Source of the DNA: SKVR01 sp964491395
Lineage (GTDB): Bacteria > Bacteroidota > Bacteroidia > Bacteroidales > UBA7960
Direction of reading: 5' to 3'
DNA length: 64,000 nucleotides
NCBI GenBank assembly: GCA_964491395.1
Contig: CAZBGI010000010.1
Span: forward strand, 13,753 to 77,752
Made by a program: the position numbers and the translations under genes. Shown here one piece after another: positions 25,558 through 34,621 of the stretch. The first letter of the stretch is position 1. Each line of letters opens with the position of its first letter. The notes below the pieces were generated by a model that was not told the DNA's origin, ran no database searches, and was given only the letters and a program-made list of their open reading frames with translations.

Positions 25558-25689
25558 TGATACCCCGGTTATCGTTGAAATCTAATCTTATGTTTTATCT
25601 TCATCAGTATATCTCTCAGGCGGAGTTCATAGAGTAATAAAGGTTTAAAGGTAATAGCAGGTGCAGCTCGAAAATGGATAAATAGCCCA

Positions 25690-25705
25690 TGGTACAGAAA
25701 TTGAC
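25690..25705 (+). promoter_or_regulatory. Promoter-like element for the ferredoxin operon
   Basis: TGGTAC-AGAAA-TTGAC, about 66 bases before the ferredoxin ATG. It is close to the element at 33640-33655 (GGTACA...TTG with identical spacing). The -24 half fits a sigma-54-type promoter; the -12 half lacks the GC pair. Confidence 0.35.
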
Positions 25706-25770
25706 CAATTACTATCACCTTAATGATTTGAACATAAAATTTATTTGTAACCATTAAAAAATTAGTAATT

Positions 25771-25965
25771 ATGGCACTAAAAAAAGTTTGGATAGAAGAA
25801 GGATGTACGGCATGTGAATTATGCGTTGACATTTGTCCTGATGTATTTGAAATGGCTGATGATACTGCGATTGTAAAAGATGATGCAGATCTTGGTGTAA
25901 ATAAGGATAGCATAAAAGAAGCTGCTGCCAGTTGCCCGGTAGAGGTTATTCAATATGAAGAATAA
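25771..25965 (+). CDS. 4Fe-4S ferredoxin, single cluster
   Basis: A 64-residue ferredoxin of the monocluster bacterial type. Cluster cysteines are in GCTACELCVDICP (C-x2-C-x2-C, with a further Cys before Pro), and the fourth ligand is in ASCPVEVI near the C terminus. The remaining Cys of CP has no second-cluster partners, which is the arrangement of Desulfovibrio ferredoxin I-like proteins. It is a low-potential cytoplasmic electron carrier. It heads a plus-strand run with DUF2267, the PEBP-like gene and possibly ppsA. Its redox partner is not evident. Confidence 0.94.
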   Translation: MALKKVWIEEGCTACELCVDICPDVFEMADDTAIVKDDADLGVNKDSIKEAAASCPVEVIQYEE

Positions 25966-26023
25966 GACTAATGCCGGATTTACCACAAATCAATGAATAG
26001 GAACGTAAAAATTAAGAAAAACA

Positions 26024-26473
26024 ATGGCACTAAACTTTTTAAAATTTGCAGAAGAAGGACAGCATTTTGTTAATGAATTGGCTGTTGAATTAGGGCATCC
26101 GGAAGAAACCGGCCGGACAGGGATTTTGTTGCGGGCTGTATTGCATGTATTGCGTGAACGGTTAACCATTGCCGAGTCCTTCAATTTAATATCACAGTTG
26201 CCTATGGCCCTGAAAGGAATATATGCTGACAATTGGATTTTTCACGAAAAACCTCATAAAATGAAAACTAAGGAGGAATTTGCTGAAGAGGTGGAAAAAT
26301 ACCAGGCTCAGTATGGAGAGCAGGCATTCAATTGGAATAAGTCTACTGAGGAAATTATCCTTATCGTTCTCAGGGCATTGAACAAGTACATTTCCCGGGG
26401 TGAAATGGAGGATATTATTGCACAAATGCCCCAGGACCTCAAAGCATTTTTCCGCGAAAGTATGAATCAATAA
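26024..26473 (+). CDS. DUF2267 domain protein
   Basis: A 149-residue helical protein matching DUF2267. Two half-repeats are visible: residues about 10-65 (GRTGILLRAVLHVLRERLTIAESFNLISQLP) and 100-145 (IILIVLRALNKYISRGEMEDIIAQMPQDLKAFF). This family is common in stress and halotolerance clusters, often beside CsbD, BON and PRC-barrel genes, and its function is unknown. It starts 58 bases after the ferredoxin stop and is 15 bases ahead of the next gene, so it is in an operon with both. Confidence 0.88.
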   Translation: MALNFLKFAEEGQHFVNELAVELGHPEETGRTGILLRAVLHVLRERLTIAESFNLISQLPMALKGIYADNWIFHEKPHKMKTKEEFAEEVEKYQAQYGEQAFNWNKSTEEIILIVLRALNKYISRGEMEDIIAQMPQDLKAFFRESMNQ

Positions 26474-26488
26474 CCAAACCATTTTGTT

Positions 26489-26956
26489 ATGACGTTTATT
26501 ATTTCAAGTCCTGCATTTGAACAAGGACATAAAATACCTGCCATACACACCTGCGACGGAGATGATACTTCTCCTTCCCTGTGGTGGGAGGGTGAGCCTA
26601 AAGACACCGTTACTTACGCGCTAATCATGGAAGATCCCGATGCCCCGGGAGGAACTTTTACCCATTGGATGGTTTATAACCTACCGGCTGATTGCCACGA
26701 ACTGGAAAAGATTACCCCCATCCAGAAAAATCTCGATAATGGTGCCATCCAGGCCAAAAACGATTTTGGGAAAATAGGATACCGGGGTCCCTGCCCACCT
26801 AAAGGGGAAGAGCATCGATATTTTTTCCGGATTTTTGCCCTGAAAAAGAAATTGCCTCCCGAATCTATTCACAGTGGTGAAGATTTTCATGAAGCCTTAA
26901 AAGGATTGATTCTCGAGAAGGCTGAATACATGGGAACTTACTACAAAAAAACATGA
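26489..26956 (+). CDS. YbhB/YbcL family (PEBP-like) protein
   Basis: A 155-residue cytoplasmic protein of the phosphatidylethanolamine-binding/Raf-kinase-inhibitor-like family. The diagnostic ligand-pocket motifs are present: SPSLWWEG, IMEDPDAPGGTFTHWMVYNLP and KIGYRGPCPPKGEEHRYFFRIFAL. Such proteins bind anionic phospho-groups; the bacterial role is not settled. It lies in the ferredoxin-DUF2267 operon. ppsA begins 140 bases downstream after a hairpin. Confidence 0.93.
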   Translation: MTFIISSPAFEQGHKIPAIHTCDGDDTSPSLWWEGEPKDTVTYALIMEDPDAPGGTFTHWMVYNLPADCHELEKITPIQKNLDNGAIQAKNDFGKIGYRGPCPPKGEEHRYFFRIFALKKKLPPESIHSGEDFHEALKGLILEKAEYMGTYYKKT

Positions 26957-26991
26957 AAGCTTAATCGCATGAAATGAAAATGAATAACAAG

Positions 26992-27018
26992 GGATGCATT
27001 AACGTTTTTAGTGCATCC
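26992..27018. other. Hairpin upstream of ppsA
   Basis: GGATGCATTA pairs with TAGTGCATCC (one G-U pair) around a short loop. It is not followed by a T tract, so it is a weak terminator candidate for the ferredoxin operon or a structure in the ppsA leader. Confidence 0.4.
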
Positions 27019-27096
27019 TGTCATCTTGTATGCTGTGAAAAACCATATTCTCCTGGTAAAATTTCTCTGTGGCTTAATGAATAAATACGATAATTT

Positions 27097-29493
27097 ATGA
27101 GCAAATACATTCAGTTTTTTAGTGACTTAACCAATCAGGATACTGCATTGGTAGGAGGAAAAAATGCCTCTCTTGGTGAAATGATAAGTATCCTTCAACC
27201 CAAAGGTATTCGAATTCCCGCAGGATATGCCACTACGGCTGCGGCCTACCGTGACTACCTCGAGCATAACGGGTTGCGCGAAAAATTAACAGAATTGCTT
27301 AACAATCTTGACAAGAAGGATTTTAAAAATCTCAGGCAAACAGGCAAAAAAGCACGTGAACTGATCATGAAAGGAGAGTTTCCTGCAGATCTGAGCAAGG
27401 CCATCAAAGACGCTTATAGAGAACTTGAGGAAAGAGAAGAGAGCCTGACCAGCGTGGCTGTAAGAAGCAGCGCTACAGCAGAGGATCTTCCTGAGGCATC
27501 GTTTGCCGGACAACACGATTCCTTTATGAATGTAAAAGGACCAGAAAAAACACTGGAAGCCTGCAAAAAATGTTTTGCCTCTCTTTTTACAGATCGGGCC
27601 ATTCAGTATCGCGAGCACAATGGCTTTGATCACATGAAGGTTGCATTGTCTGCCGGCGTGCAGAAAATGGTTCGTTCCGATAAATCTTCAGCAGGCGTAA
27701 TCTTTACAATTTTACCTGAAAGTGGCTATGAGGAAGTGATTTTTCTGACCGGAGCCTGGGGATTGGGTGACAATGTGGTACAGGGTGCAGTAAATGCCGA
27801 TGAGTTTCACGTTTTCAAGCCTTCTTTGCGAAAGGGGCTGCGGGCCATCATTTCCAAAAAAACCGGTACCAAGGAAAAAACCATGGTGTATGCTCAAAGT
27901 AGCAAAAACAGCAATGCGACCACAAAAAATGTAAAAACACCTATAAAAGATCGCCGGAAATTCGTGCTTTCCGATGAAGAAATCGAAAAGCTGGCGATTT
28001 GGGCCCTTGAAATTGAAGATCATTATGGTATGGCCATGGATATAGAATGGGCCAAAGATGGTGATAGTGGAGAACTTTATATTGTACAGGCTCGTCCTGA
28101 AACGGTTCATAGCAGCGGGAAGAAGTCAAAGATTAAAGAATACAGACTGAAAGATGAAGGCAGAATATTGATTTCCGGTACTGCTATTGGCGAAAAAATT
28201 GCCAAAGGTACCGCCCGTATTCTGGCTTCACCTGATGAGGCCGACAAACTGAAGGAAGGAGATGTACTTATAACAGAAATTACCAATCCCGACTGGGATA
28301 ATGTAATGAAGAAAGCTTCCGCCATTGTTACCAACAGTGGCGGGCGTACCAGCCATGCAGCCATTGTGGCCCGCGAACTGGGTGCTGTGGCAGTGGTGGG
28401 CACAGAAAACGCCACTGAGGCGATCAAAGATGGTCAGCAGGTTACCGTATCCTGCGCTGAGGGAGATAAAGGAAAAATCTATGAGGGGGCCTTGGAATGG
28501 GAGGAAGAAGAAATAGATTTTGATAAATACGATGAACCTGAGACTGAAGTAATGCTTATTCTGGCAGACCCTTCCATTGCTTATTCCTACAGCAGTTACC
28601 CGGTTAAAGGGGTGGGGTTGATGCGACTCGAATTTATCATCAACAATGCCATTCAGATTCATCCCCTGGCGCTCTTGCATTTGGATAAACTCAAAGACGC
28701 AAAAGCGAAAAACAAAATTGAGCAACTTACGGCTGCCTACCCTGATAAAGAAGGCTATTTTATAGAAAAACTCTCACAGGGAGTAGCTGAAATTGCCGCT
28801 GCCTTTTATCCGCGCGATGTAATAGTTCGCATGACGGATTTCAAATCCAATGAATACGCTAATCTTATTGGAGGCCATGAATTTGAGCCTGATGAAGAAA
28901 ACCCCATGCTGGGATTCAGAGGTGCCTCCCGGTATTACAGCGATGAATACAGAGATGGTTTCAGGATGGAATGTGAGGCCATGAAAAGAGTGAGAGATGA
29001 GATGGGTTTCACCAATGTTAAGCTGATGGTGCCATTTTGCCGCACGGTGGAAGAAGGAAAAAGAGTAATTAACCTCATGGGCGATTATGGATTGAAACAA
29101 GGATGGAATGAATTGGAGATTTATGTGATGAGTGAAATTCCTTCCAATGTAATGCAAGGCGAAGAATTTGCCGAAATATTTGATGGCTTCTCCATTGGTT
29201 CCAATGACCTTACCCAACTTACCCTGGGGCTCGACCGTGACTCGGAGCTGGTTAGCAACTTATTTGATGAGAATAATCCTGCTGCAAAGCAAATGATAAG
29301 TATGGCCATTGAGAAAGCCAAAAAGAAAGGACGCAAGATAGGGCTATGCGGACAAGCCCCCAGCGACTTTCCTGATTTTGCAGGGTTCCTGGTTGAGCAA
29401 GGTATCGATAGCATCTCCTTCAATCCCGATGCCGTGGCGAAAGGGATTAAAAACATCCTGAAAGCTGAAAATAATAAGTTGATGAAAAGTTGA
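27097..29493 (+). CDS. ppsA: Phosphoenolpyruvate synthase
   Basis: A 798-residue PEP synthase that makes phosphoenolpyruvate from pyruvate, ATP and water, a gluconeogenic step. The order is: N-terminal ATP-binding domain (GGKNASLGEM, RSSATAEDLPEASFAGQ), swivelling phosphohistidine domain with GGRTSHAAIVARELG (His420 the phospho-acceptor), and PEP-utilising C-terminal TIM barrel with GLMRLEF, GSNDLTQLTLGLDRDS and GLCGQAPSD. Length is close to E. coli PpsA (792). It carries a small Lys-rich insertion near residues 265-290. It may be read with the AI-2E permease gene, whose ATG is 48 bases downstream. Confidence 0.95.
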   Translation: MSKYIQFFSDLTNQDTALVGGKNASLGEMISILQPKGIRIPAGYATTAAAYRDYLEHNGLREKLTELLNNLDKKDFKNLRQTGKKARELIMKGEFPADLSKAIKDAYRELEEREESLTSVAVRSSATAEDLPEASFAGQHDSFMNVKGPEKTLEACKKCFASLFTDRAIQYREHNGFDHMKVALSAGVQKMVRSDKSSAGVIFTILPESGYEEVIFLTGAWGLGDNVVQGAVNADEFHVFKPSLRKGLRAIISKKTGTKEKTMVYAQSSKNSNATTKNVKTPIKDRRKFVLSDEEIEKLAIWALEIEDHYGMAMDIEWAKDGDSGELYIVQARPETVHSSGKKSKIKEYRLKDEGRILISGTAIGEKIAKGTARILASPDEADKLKEGDVLITEITNPDWDNVMKKASAIVTNSGGRTSHAAIVARELGAVAVVGTENATEAIKDGQQVTVSCAEGDKGKIYEGALEWEEEEIDFDKYDEPETEVMLILADPSIAYSYSSYPVKGVGLMRLEFIINNAIQIHPLALLHLDKLKDAKAKNKIEQLTAAYPDKEGYFIEKLSQGVAEIAAAFYPRDVIVRMTDFKSNEYANLIGGHEFEPDEENPMLGFRGASRYYSDEYRDGFRMECEAMKRVRDEMGFTNVKLMVPFCRTVEEGKRVINLMGDYGLKQGWNELEIYVMSEIPSNVMQGEEFAEIFDGFSIGSNDLTQLTLGLDRDSELVSNLFDENNPAAKQMISMAIEKAKKKGRKIGLCGQAPSDFPDFAGFLVEQGIDSISFNPDAVAKGIKNILKAENNKLMKS

Positions 29494-29541
29494 CAGGAGT
29501 GCATCAAGGCTTTTATAAAACTCTATTTGCAAAAACAGCGC

Positions 29542-30588
29542 ATGAAAAACCTGAGAAAGATTAACCAAATACTTCTGTTTATAATTATCGTTATTACATT
29601 GTTTTATTTTGGGGCTACTTTCTTGATCCCATTTGTTTTTGGTATTTTCTTCGCTATCCTCATGTCGCCTTTTGCCAATATGATAGAAAAAGTATGGAAT
29701 AATCGCATATTCTCTTCCCTGATAGGTACTCTGGTTGTTTTAATTGTTGTAGGAGGAGTGATGTACATTTTCGTATATCAGATGAGTCTTTTTGTGTCCG
29801 ATATTTCTTCCATCAGAAACGAAATCATGAGTGTGGTTCAAGACCTGCAGGACAGAATAATGAAGGCTACTAATCTCTCCTTTGAGGAGCAAAAGAATTT
29901 GTTGCAAAACAGATCGGAGAATTTATTGAATTCCCTGGAAACAGGACTTACAAGTTTTTTGGGAAATATATTGAATACAGCTGCCGGTTTTTTAATGGCA
30001 TTGGTATATGTATTCCTGCTTATGTATTACAGAGATAAGTTTTTGGAATCAATATTGATGTATGTAAATAAGAATAATATTGAAGAAGCCAAAGAAGTAC
30101 TGCAAAGAATCAGCAGGGTGGTATATCAATATTTATGGGCCAGAGCCAAGGTAATGAGTATATTGGCCGTAATGTATTATATTACCCTTCTCATCTTTGA
30201 TATCCCTTACGCATTGTTGCTGACCATTTTCGGTGCGTTTATTACTATTATCCCTTACCTTGGAACTGTCATCAGTGGCTTAATTCCTATGGTGTTTTCT
30301 TTTATTTATCTGGAAAATATTCAGACAGCCCTGTTATTTTCCTTTATTATCATTATTGTGCATTCTATTGAAAGTTATATTCTGGAGCCACTGATAATAG
30401 GTAATGAAGTAAAAATAAATCCCTTATTTGTAATCATCGCCATTGTGATAGGAGGTATGATCTGGGGTTTAGCCGGAATGATTCTTTTTGTACCCATATT
30501 TGCCATGTTCAAAATCATTTCCAATCATACAGTCGGGTTAAAACCCATAGGATATTTATTCGGAGATACAAAGAAAGTCAAAAGATAA
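29542..30588 (+). CDS. AI-2E family transporter (UPF0118)
   Basis: A 348-residue inner-membrane protein of the AI-2E/PerM-like family. Two N-terminal helix pairs are followed by a long soluble segment (about residues 75-150) and about five further helices. Conserved C-terminal motifs YALLLTIFGAFITIIPYLGTVISGLIP and YILEPLIIGNEVKINPLFVIIAIVIGGMIWGLAGMILFVPIFA are clear. Members export autoinducer-2 or act as Na+/H+ antiporters; the substrate here is open. I start at ATG 29542 (MKNLRKINQ); a TTG 15 bases upstream keeps the frame. The P-type ATPase gene follows after about 90 bases. Confidence 0.9.
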   Translation: MKNLRKINQILLFIIIVITLFYFGATFLIPFVFGIFFAILMSPFANMIEKVWNNRIFSSLIGTLVVLIVVGGVMYIFVYQMSLFVSDISSIRNEIMSVVQDLQDRIMKATNLSFEEQKNLLQNRSENLLNSLETGLTSFLGNILNTAAGFLMALVYVFLLMYYRDKFLESILMYVNKNNIEEAKEVLQRISRVVYQYLWARAKVMSILAVMYYITLLIFDIPYALLLTIFGAFITIIPYLGTVISGLIPMVFSFIYLENIQTALLFSFIIIIVHSIESYILEPLIIGNEVKINPLFVIIAIVIGGMIWGLAGMILFVPIFAMFKIISNHTVGLKPIGYLFGDTKKVKR

Positions 30589-30680
30589 GTGAAGTGAAAC
30601 TTCCCAAATCCCTCTAAATTTTTATATAAAACGCAGATAATTTATTAATGGGACTCGTCCCGGCAAATGATTTTTTTATT

Positions 30681-33431
30681 ATGACCGATTCACCTTCTAA
30701 AAAAAATATCGACGATGCTTATATGACTTCCATTGAGGATTTATCAGAAAAGTTATCCACTGATTATAACAAAGGACTTTCAGCTCAGGAAGCAAAAAAC
30801 AGGTTGAAAAAATACGGACAGAACAAACTTAAAGAACATAAAAAACGAAGCATTTGGCAAATTTTGCTCTCTCAGGTTTTGAGTCCGGTCATCTATCTGC
30901 TTACTGCTGCTGCCGTACTGGCATTTGTTTTCGGCGATATTCCCGAAGGTATCGCCATTGTTATTGTGCTTTTAATCAATACATTAATAGGATTTTGGAT
31001 GGAATACAAGGCCGAAAAATCTATGGATGCATTGAAAAAAATGGATAAAATCCAATGTCGGGTATTGCGCGATGGAGAAGAGAAGGACATAGATGCAGAG
31101 CATATTGTGCCGGGAGATATCCTGATTGTAGATTCGGGAGATTTGATAGCTGCCGACGCAAGGATTTTCCATACTACCGAACTGGCTGTGGATGAATCAC
31201 CCCTTACCGGTGAATCGGTGCCGGTAAATAAAACTACCGATGCAATGGAAGAAGAGAAAAGTTTGGGCGACCGTACCAATATTTTATACAAGGGAACCGC
31301 TGTTACCAATGGTTTTGGGAAAGCCATTGTATATGCCACCGGCATGGAGACGGAATTAGGCAATATCTCAGATTTGGTGGGGGGAGAAGAAAAAGACGAG
31401 ATTCCTCTGCAAAAAAAACTGAATAAACTTACCCAGAACCTGATTTGGGTTACATTGGGATTGGCCGCAGCCTTTGCCTTGTTTGGGTTGCTGGCGGGTA
31501 AGGAGCTTTATGAGCTTATCCAGACAGCTATCGCCTGGACCATTGCCGCTATTCCTGAAGGGCTTCCCATCGTGGCCAGCATTGCACTGGCCAGGGGAAT
31601 GATAAAGATGGCCCGCAAGAATGTCATTATAAAGAAACTGGAAGCGGTTGAAACATTGGGTGAAACCACCGTAATTTTTACCGATAAAACCGGTACCCTC
31701 ACCCGCAATAAGCTCAGTGTAAAAACCTTATTATTCTCTAATGACCAAAAGATACATGTTGATGCAAACAAAAAAGAAGCTACTGATACTGATGAAGAGG
31801 AAACAGAAAAGGAAAGTGATTATTTCCGGCACTTTTTAAAAATTTCTGTGCTTGCCAATGACGCCACACTGGGTGAAGGGGATAGTGAAAACCAGGAAAA
31901 AAGCGATCAGGAAGATCAACAGGAAGAAAAAAAAGATGACGGTGATCCCCTGGAAATCGCTCTTCTGCAATACGTTAAAAATCAGGACCCTGATTTGTTT
32001 ACAGAATTCCGGGAAATGGAAAGAAAGCGTCATGATCCTTTTGATTCTGATGACATGGTTATGGGTGCGGTTTATGCAGATAAAGAGGGTTATTATGTAG
32101 CCGGCAAAGGGGCTGCACATGCCATCACCCAAAGATCTGCCAAAATTCTTATTGAAGGCAAAGAAAAAGACTTTTCTGATGATGACAAGGATACGTGGAT
32201 GAAGAAAAATGATGAATTGGCTGATGAAGGGCTGAGGGTTCTGGCCTTTGCCTATAAAAAAACCCAGAACCTCCCCGCTGATAATGAAGAGGAAGATTTT
32301 TTACAGGATTTAGTATTTATGGGTTTGGTGGGTTTTCTTGACCCTCCGAGAAAGGAAGTGGTTGATGCCATATCCTTGTGCAAGCAGGCAGGCATTAAGG
32401 TGGTGATGGTAACCGGCGACCATCCGGGCACAGCCACCAATGTTGGGGAACAAATTGATTTATTTGAGGATGAGGACAAAGACGAAAACCTCACGCTTTC
32501 AGGAAGCGATCTCCAGGAAGCCCTTGATAATGACGATAATGAAAAACTTGTCAACACCCTGATTTTTTCCAGGGTAAACCCCGAGCAGAAACTAAGCCTG
32601 ATAGAACACTTTCAGCAAAAAGGCGAAATTACCGCCATGACGGGTGATGGGGTAAACGATGCCCCTGCCCTTAAAAAAGCCAATATAGGCATTGCCATGG
32701 GCAAAAGAGGAACCCAGATAGCACAGGAAGTTTCAGATATGGTGTTGAAAGACGATGCATTTGGGTCTATTGTAAATGCCATTGAGCATGGACGGATAAT
32801 TTTTGGTAATATCCGTAAATTTATCCTCTATCAGCTTTCTTACCACCTTAGTGAAATATTGATTATTGGCCTCATAAGTTTTACCCTTTTCACACTACCC
32901 CTGTTGCCACTCCAATTATTATTTCTCAACTTACTCTCGGATGTCTTTCCGGCATTGGCCCTGGGTGTGGGTGAAGGAGACCCGGGTGTAATGCAGAAGC
33001 AACCTAAAAACCCTAAGGAACCTATTTTGAATAAAAGAAACTGGTTTCAGATAGGATTGTATGCCTTTGTTTTAATGCTTAGCATTTCGGGAGGGTATTA
33101 CTACGCACATTATGTTTGGGAAGAATCAGTGGAAGTAAAAAATAATATTGCTTTTTTTAGTCTTGCCATCGCACAGTTGATTCATGTTTTTAATATGCGT
33201 GAAGCAGAGGAACCCTTCTTCAGGAACCAGGTTACCCGCAACAAGTATATCTGGATGGCTCTGGCCCTGTGCTTTGGAGCATTGTTTGCCGCCTACAGTA
33301 TTCCAGACATTGCAGAAGTATTATCATTTGAAAAACTGGAATGGAAGGTATGGAAGCTTATTGCTGTATGTAGCATTTTGCCGCTTATAATTATTCAAAC
33401 CATTAAGTTTCTCTATCAAAAACTTAATTGA
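30681..33431 (+). CDS. Cation-transporting P-type ATPase (P2, Ca2+-type)
   Basis: A P-type ATPase of about 916 residues. Order: N-terminal cation ATPase domain, A domain with LTGESVPV, helix 4 with AIPEGLPIVASIAL (a P2A Ca2+-site-like motif), phosphorylation motif DKTGTLT (Asp about residue 335), N domain, hinge MTGDGVNDAPALKKANIGIAMG and six C-terminal helices (NLLSDVFPALALGVGEGD). This is a Ca2+ or related cation exporter of the PMR1/SERCA-like type. The N domain carries two acidic inserts rich in Glu/Asp/Gln (residues about 365-380 and 400-425). The start could also be ATG 30648, 11 codons earlier; MTDSPSKKN is favoured because the upstream part is not family-like. Confidence 0.93.
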   Translation: MTDSPSKKNIDDAYMTSIEDLSEKLSTDYNKGLSAQEAKNRLKKYGQNKLKEHKKRSIWQILLSQVLSPVIYLLTAAAVLAFVFGDIPEGIAIVIVLLINTLIGFWMEYKAEKSMDALKKMDKIQCRVLRDGEEKDIDAEHIVPGDILIVDSGDLIAADARIFHTTELAVDESPLTGESVPVNKTTDAMEEEKSLGDRTNILYKGTAVTNGFGKAIVYATGMETELGNISDLVGGEEKDEIPLQKKLNKLTQNLIWVTLGLAAAFALFGLLAGKELYELIQTAIAWTIAAIPEGLPIVASIALARGMIKMARKNVIIKKLEAVETLGETTVIFTDKTGTLTRNKLSVKTLLFSNDQKIHVDANKKEATDTDEEETEKESDYFRHFLKISVLANDATLGEGDSENQEKSDQEDQQEEKKDDGDPLEIALLQYVKNQDPDLFTEFREMERKRHDPFDSDDMVMGAVYADKEGYYVAGKGAAHAITQRSAKILIEGKEKDFSDDDKDTWMKKNDELADEGLRVLAFAYKKTQNLPADNEEEDFLQDLVFMGLVGFLDPPRKEVVDAISLCKQAGIKVVMVTGDHPGTATNVGEQIDLFEDEDKDENLTLSGSDLQEALDNDDNEKLVNTLIFSRVNPEQKLSLIEHFQQKGEITAMTGDGVNDAPALKKANIGIAMGKRGTQIAQEVSDMVLKDDAFGSIVNAIEHGRIIFGNIRKFILYQLSYHLSEILIIGLISFTLFTLPLLPLQLLFLNLLSDVFPALALGVGEGDPGVMQKQPKNPKEPILNKRNWFQIGLYAFVLMLSISGGYYYAHYVWEESVEVKNNIAFFSLAIAQLIHVFNMREAEEPFFRNQVTRNKYIWMALALCFGALFAAYSIPDIAEVLSFEKLEWKVWKLIAVCSILPLIIIQTIKFLYQKLN

Positions 33432-33469
33432 TTTTCAGGATATTTACGCTGCATGTTTTTACCCAACCT

Positions 33470-33487
33470 TGTGGAGATATTTCTACA
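33470..33487. promoter_or_regulatory. Inverted-repeat operator upstream of the lipoprotein-CsbD genes
   Basis: TGTGGA-GATATT-TCTACA, a 6-6-6 inverted repeat with one mismatch, matching the dodecin operator in half-site sequence and spacing. It lies about 150 bases before the promoter-like element at 33640. Confidence 0.5.
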
Positions 33488-33639
33488 TGCTGATTTTGAT
33501 TTTTTATTAGGATAATCCCTTATAACATTGGATAGTAAAAATCCTGTATAAAGTTTTTCACGGAAAAAGCCCATTCAAAGCTAAAAACAAACTAACCGGT
33601 TTTTAGATGAGGTGTTGAAGGGATGATGCACAAGGTCAA

Positions 33640-33655
33640 CGGTACAATAATTGGG
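33640..33655 (+). promoter_or_regulatory. Promoter-like element for the lipoprotein gene
   Basis: CGGTAC-AATAA-TTGGG, 55 bases before the ATG. GGTACA and TTG occur at the same spacing as in the ferredoxin element (25690-25705). Weak on its own; supported by the repeat with the operator upstream. Confidence 0.35.
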
Positions 33656-33710
33656 ATTTAAAAGATAAAACATGTTCTTATTTATAACCCTCTAAATAGA
33701 ATCAATAGTT

Positions 33711-34331
33711 ATGACCATATTTATAAAAAACACGCACTTGCTGTTAATCCTGATTCTTGTTTTTTTTGGGGCCGGTTGCGGTACAGCTCCCGATTCGGAA
33801 AAATTTCGACAAGAGCTTACGGATATCAATACCCAAATGAAGGAAACCCTTGAGCAAATGGAGCACTTGAAAGATGAAAAAGACGTATCCGTATTTAAAG
33901 ATAAAGCAAGTGCTCTCCTGGGAGCCATAAATAATGATATTGAGCAATACCATCTCCTTATGGATGAGACCAATCAGAAAATTGACAAAGAGGCCCGGGA
34001 TCGTATCATCAACTTTAAAGAGAAAAAAGTGGAAATAGACTATAAATTATCCTTGTTAAGTAACGAGGCAAATTATCTACCCCAAAGAGACACTTTGTCA
34101 TATGCTGATACTGTACTTACCTCCCGCACTGCCAGTGGCTCTGCTGTAACCCATGAGATAGAGCCGCTTGAAGTTGATGAAACAGAAGTTCCTATGAGCC
34201 GCGATACCTCATTGGCTCTTGCTAAATCTAATGAATGGGAGTATGCCGGAGTTAATCTCAGGGATGAACTAATGAACGATTTACAGGAAATCCATGAATT
34301 AATGGAAGTTTTCAGGGAAAGAAACCTGTGA
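33711..34331 (+). CDS. Lipoprotein of unknown function, coiled-coil
   Basis: A 206-residue exported lipoprotein: a short basic start, a hydrophobic stretch, and the lipobox FGAGC with Cys near residue 22. The mature part is mostly charged helix with heptad-like spacing (about residues 30-115, FRQELTDINTQMKETLEQM), a Ser/Thr-rich middle, and a second helix at the end. I do not recognise a family. It is followed 53 bases later by CsbD, and its upstream region has the stress-region operator, so an envelope-stress role is possible (inference). Confidence 0.75.
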   Translation: MTIFIKNTHLLLILILVFFGAGCGTAPDSEKFRQELTDINTQMKETLEQMEHLKDEKDVSVFKDKASALLGAINNDIEQYHLLMDETNQKIDKEARDRIINFKEKKVEIDYKLSLLSNEANYLPQRDTLSYADTVLTSRTASGSAVTHEIEPLEVDETEVPMSRDTSLALAKSNEWEYAGVNLRDELMNDLQEIHELMEVFRERNL

Positions 34332-34384
34332 AACTTCCACAATATCGCAACTACACATATTTACTAATATAAAAAAAATGTATT

Positions 34385-34570
34385 ATGGATAAATTTGAAA
34401 TAAAAGGAAACTGGGAAGAAATTAGAACCAGACTACAGCAAAAATATCCTGGTTTAAGTAAAGATGATCTTACATACACAGTAGGTCAGGGAGAGGAATT
34501 ATTACGCAAATTAGGGGAAAAAACAGGTCGGTCAAGAGAAGCTTTGATCAAGGATTTGAATTCAATGTAG
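34385..34570 (+). CDS. CsbD family stress protein
   Basis: A 61-residue CsbD-like protein. The family's pattern is plain: FEIKGNWEEIRTRLQQKYPGLSKDDLTYTVGQGEELLRKLGEKTGRSREALIKDL. In Bacillus, csbD is controlled by sigma-B, and homologues accumulate under general stress in many bacteria, although the molecular role is unknown. It sits between the lipoprotein and aldehyde dehydrogenase genes in the same direction, with short gaps of 53 and 51 bases, so the three are probably in one transcript. Confidence 0.92.
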   Translation: MDKFEIKGNWEEIRTRLQQKYPGLSKDDLTYTVGQGEELLRKLGEKTGRSREALIKDLNSM

Positions 34571-34621
34571 AATAATCAGATATTTTAAGTTTGTTTATTA
34601 AAAAAAAGGAGAAATCATATT

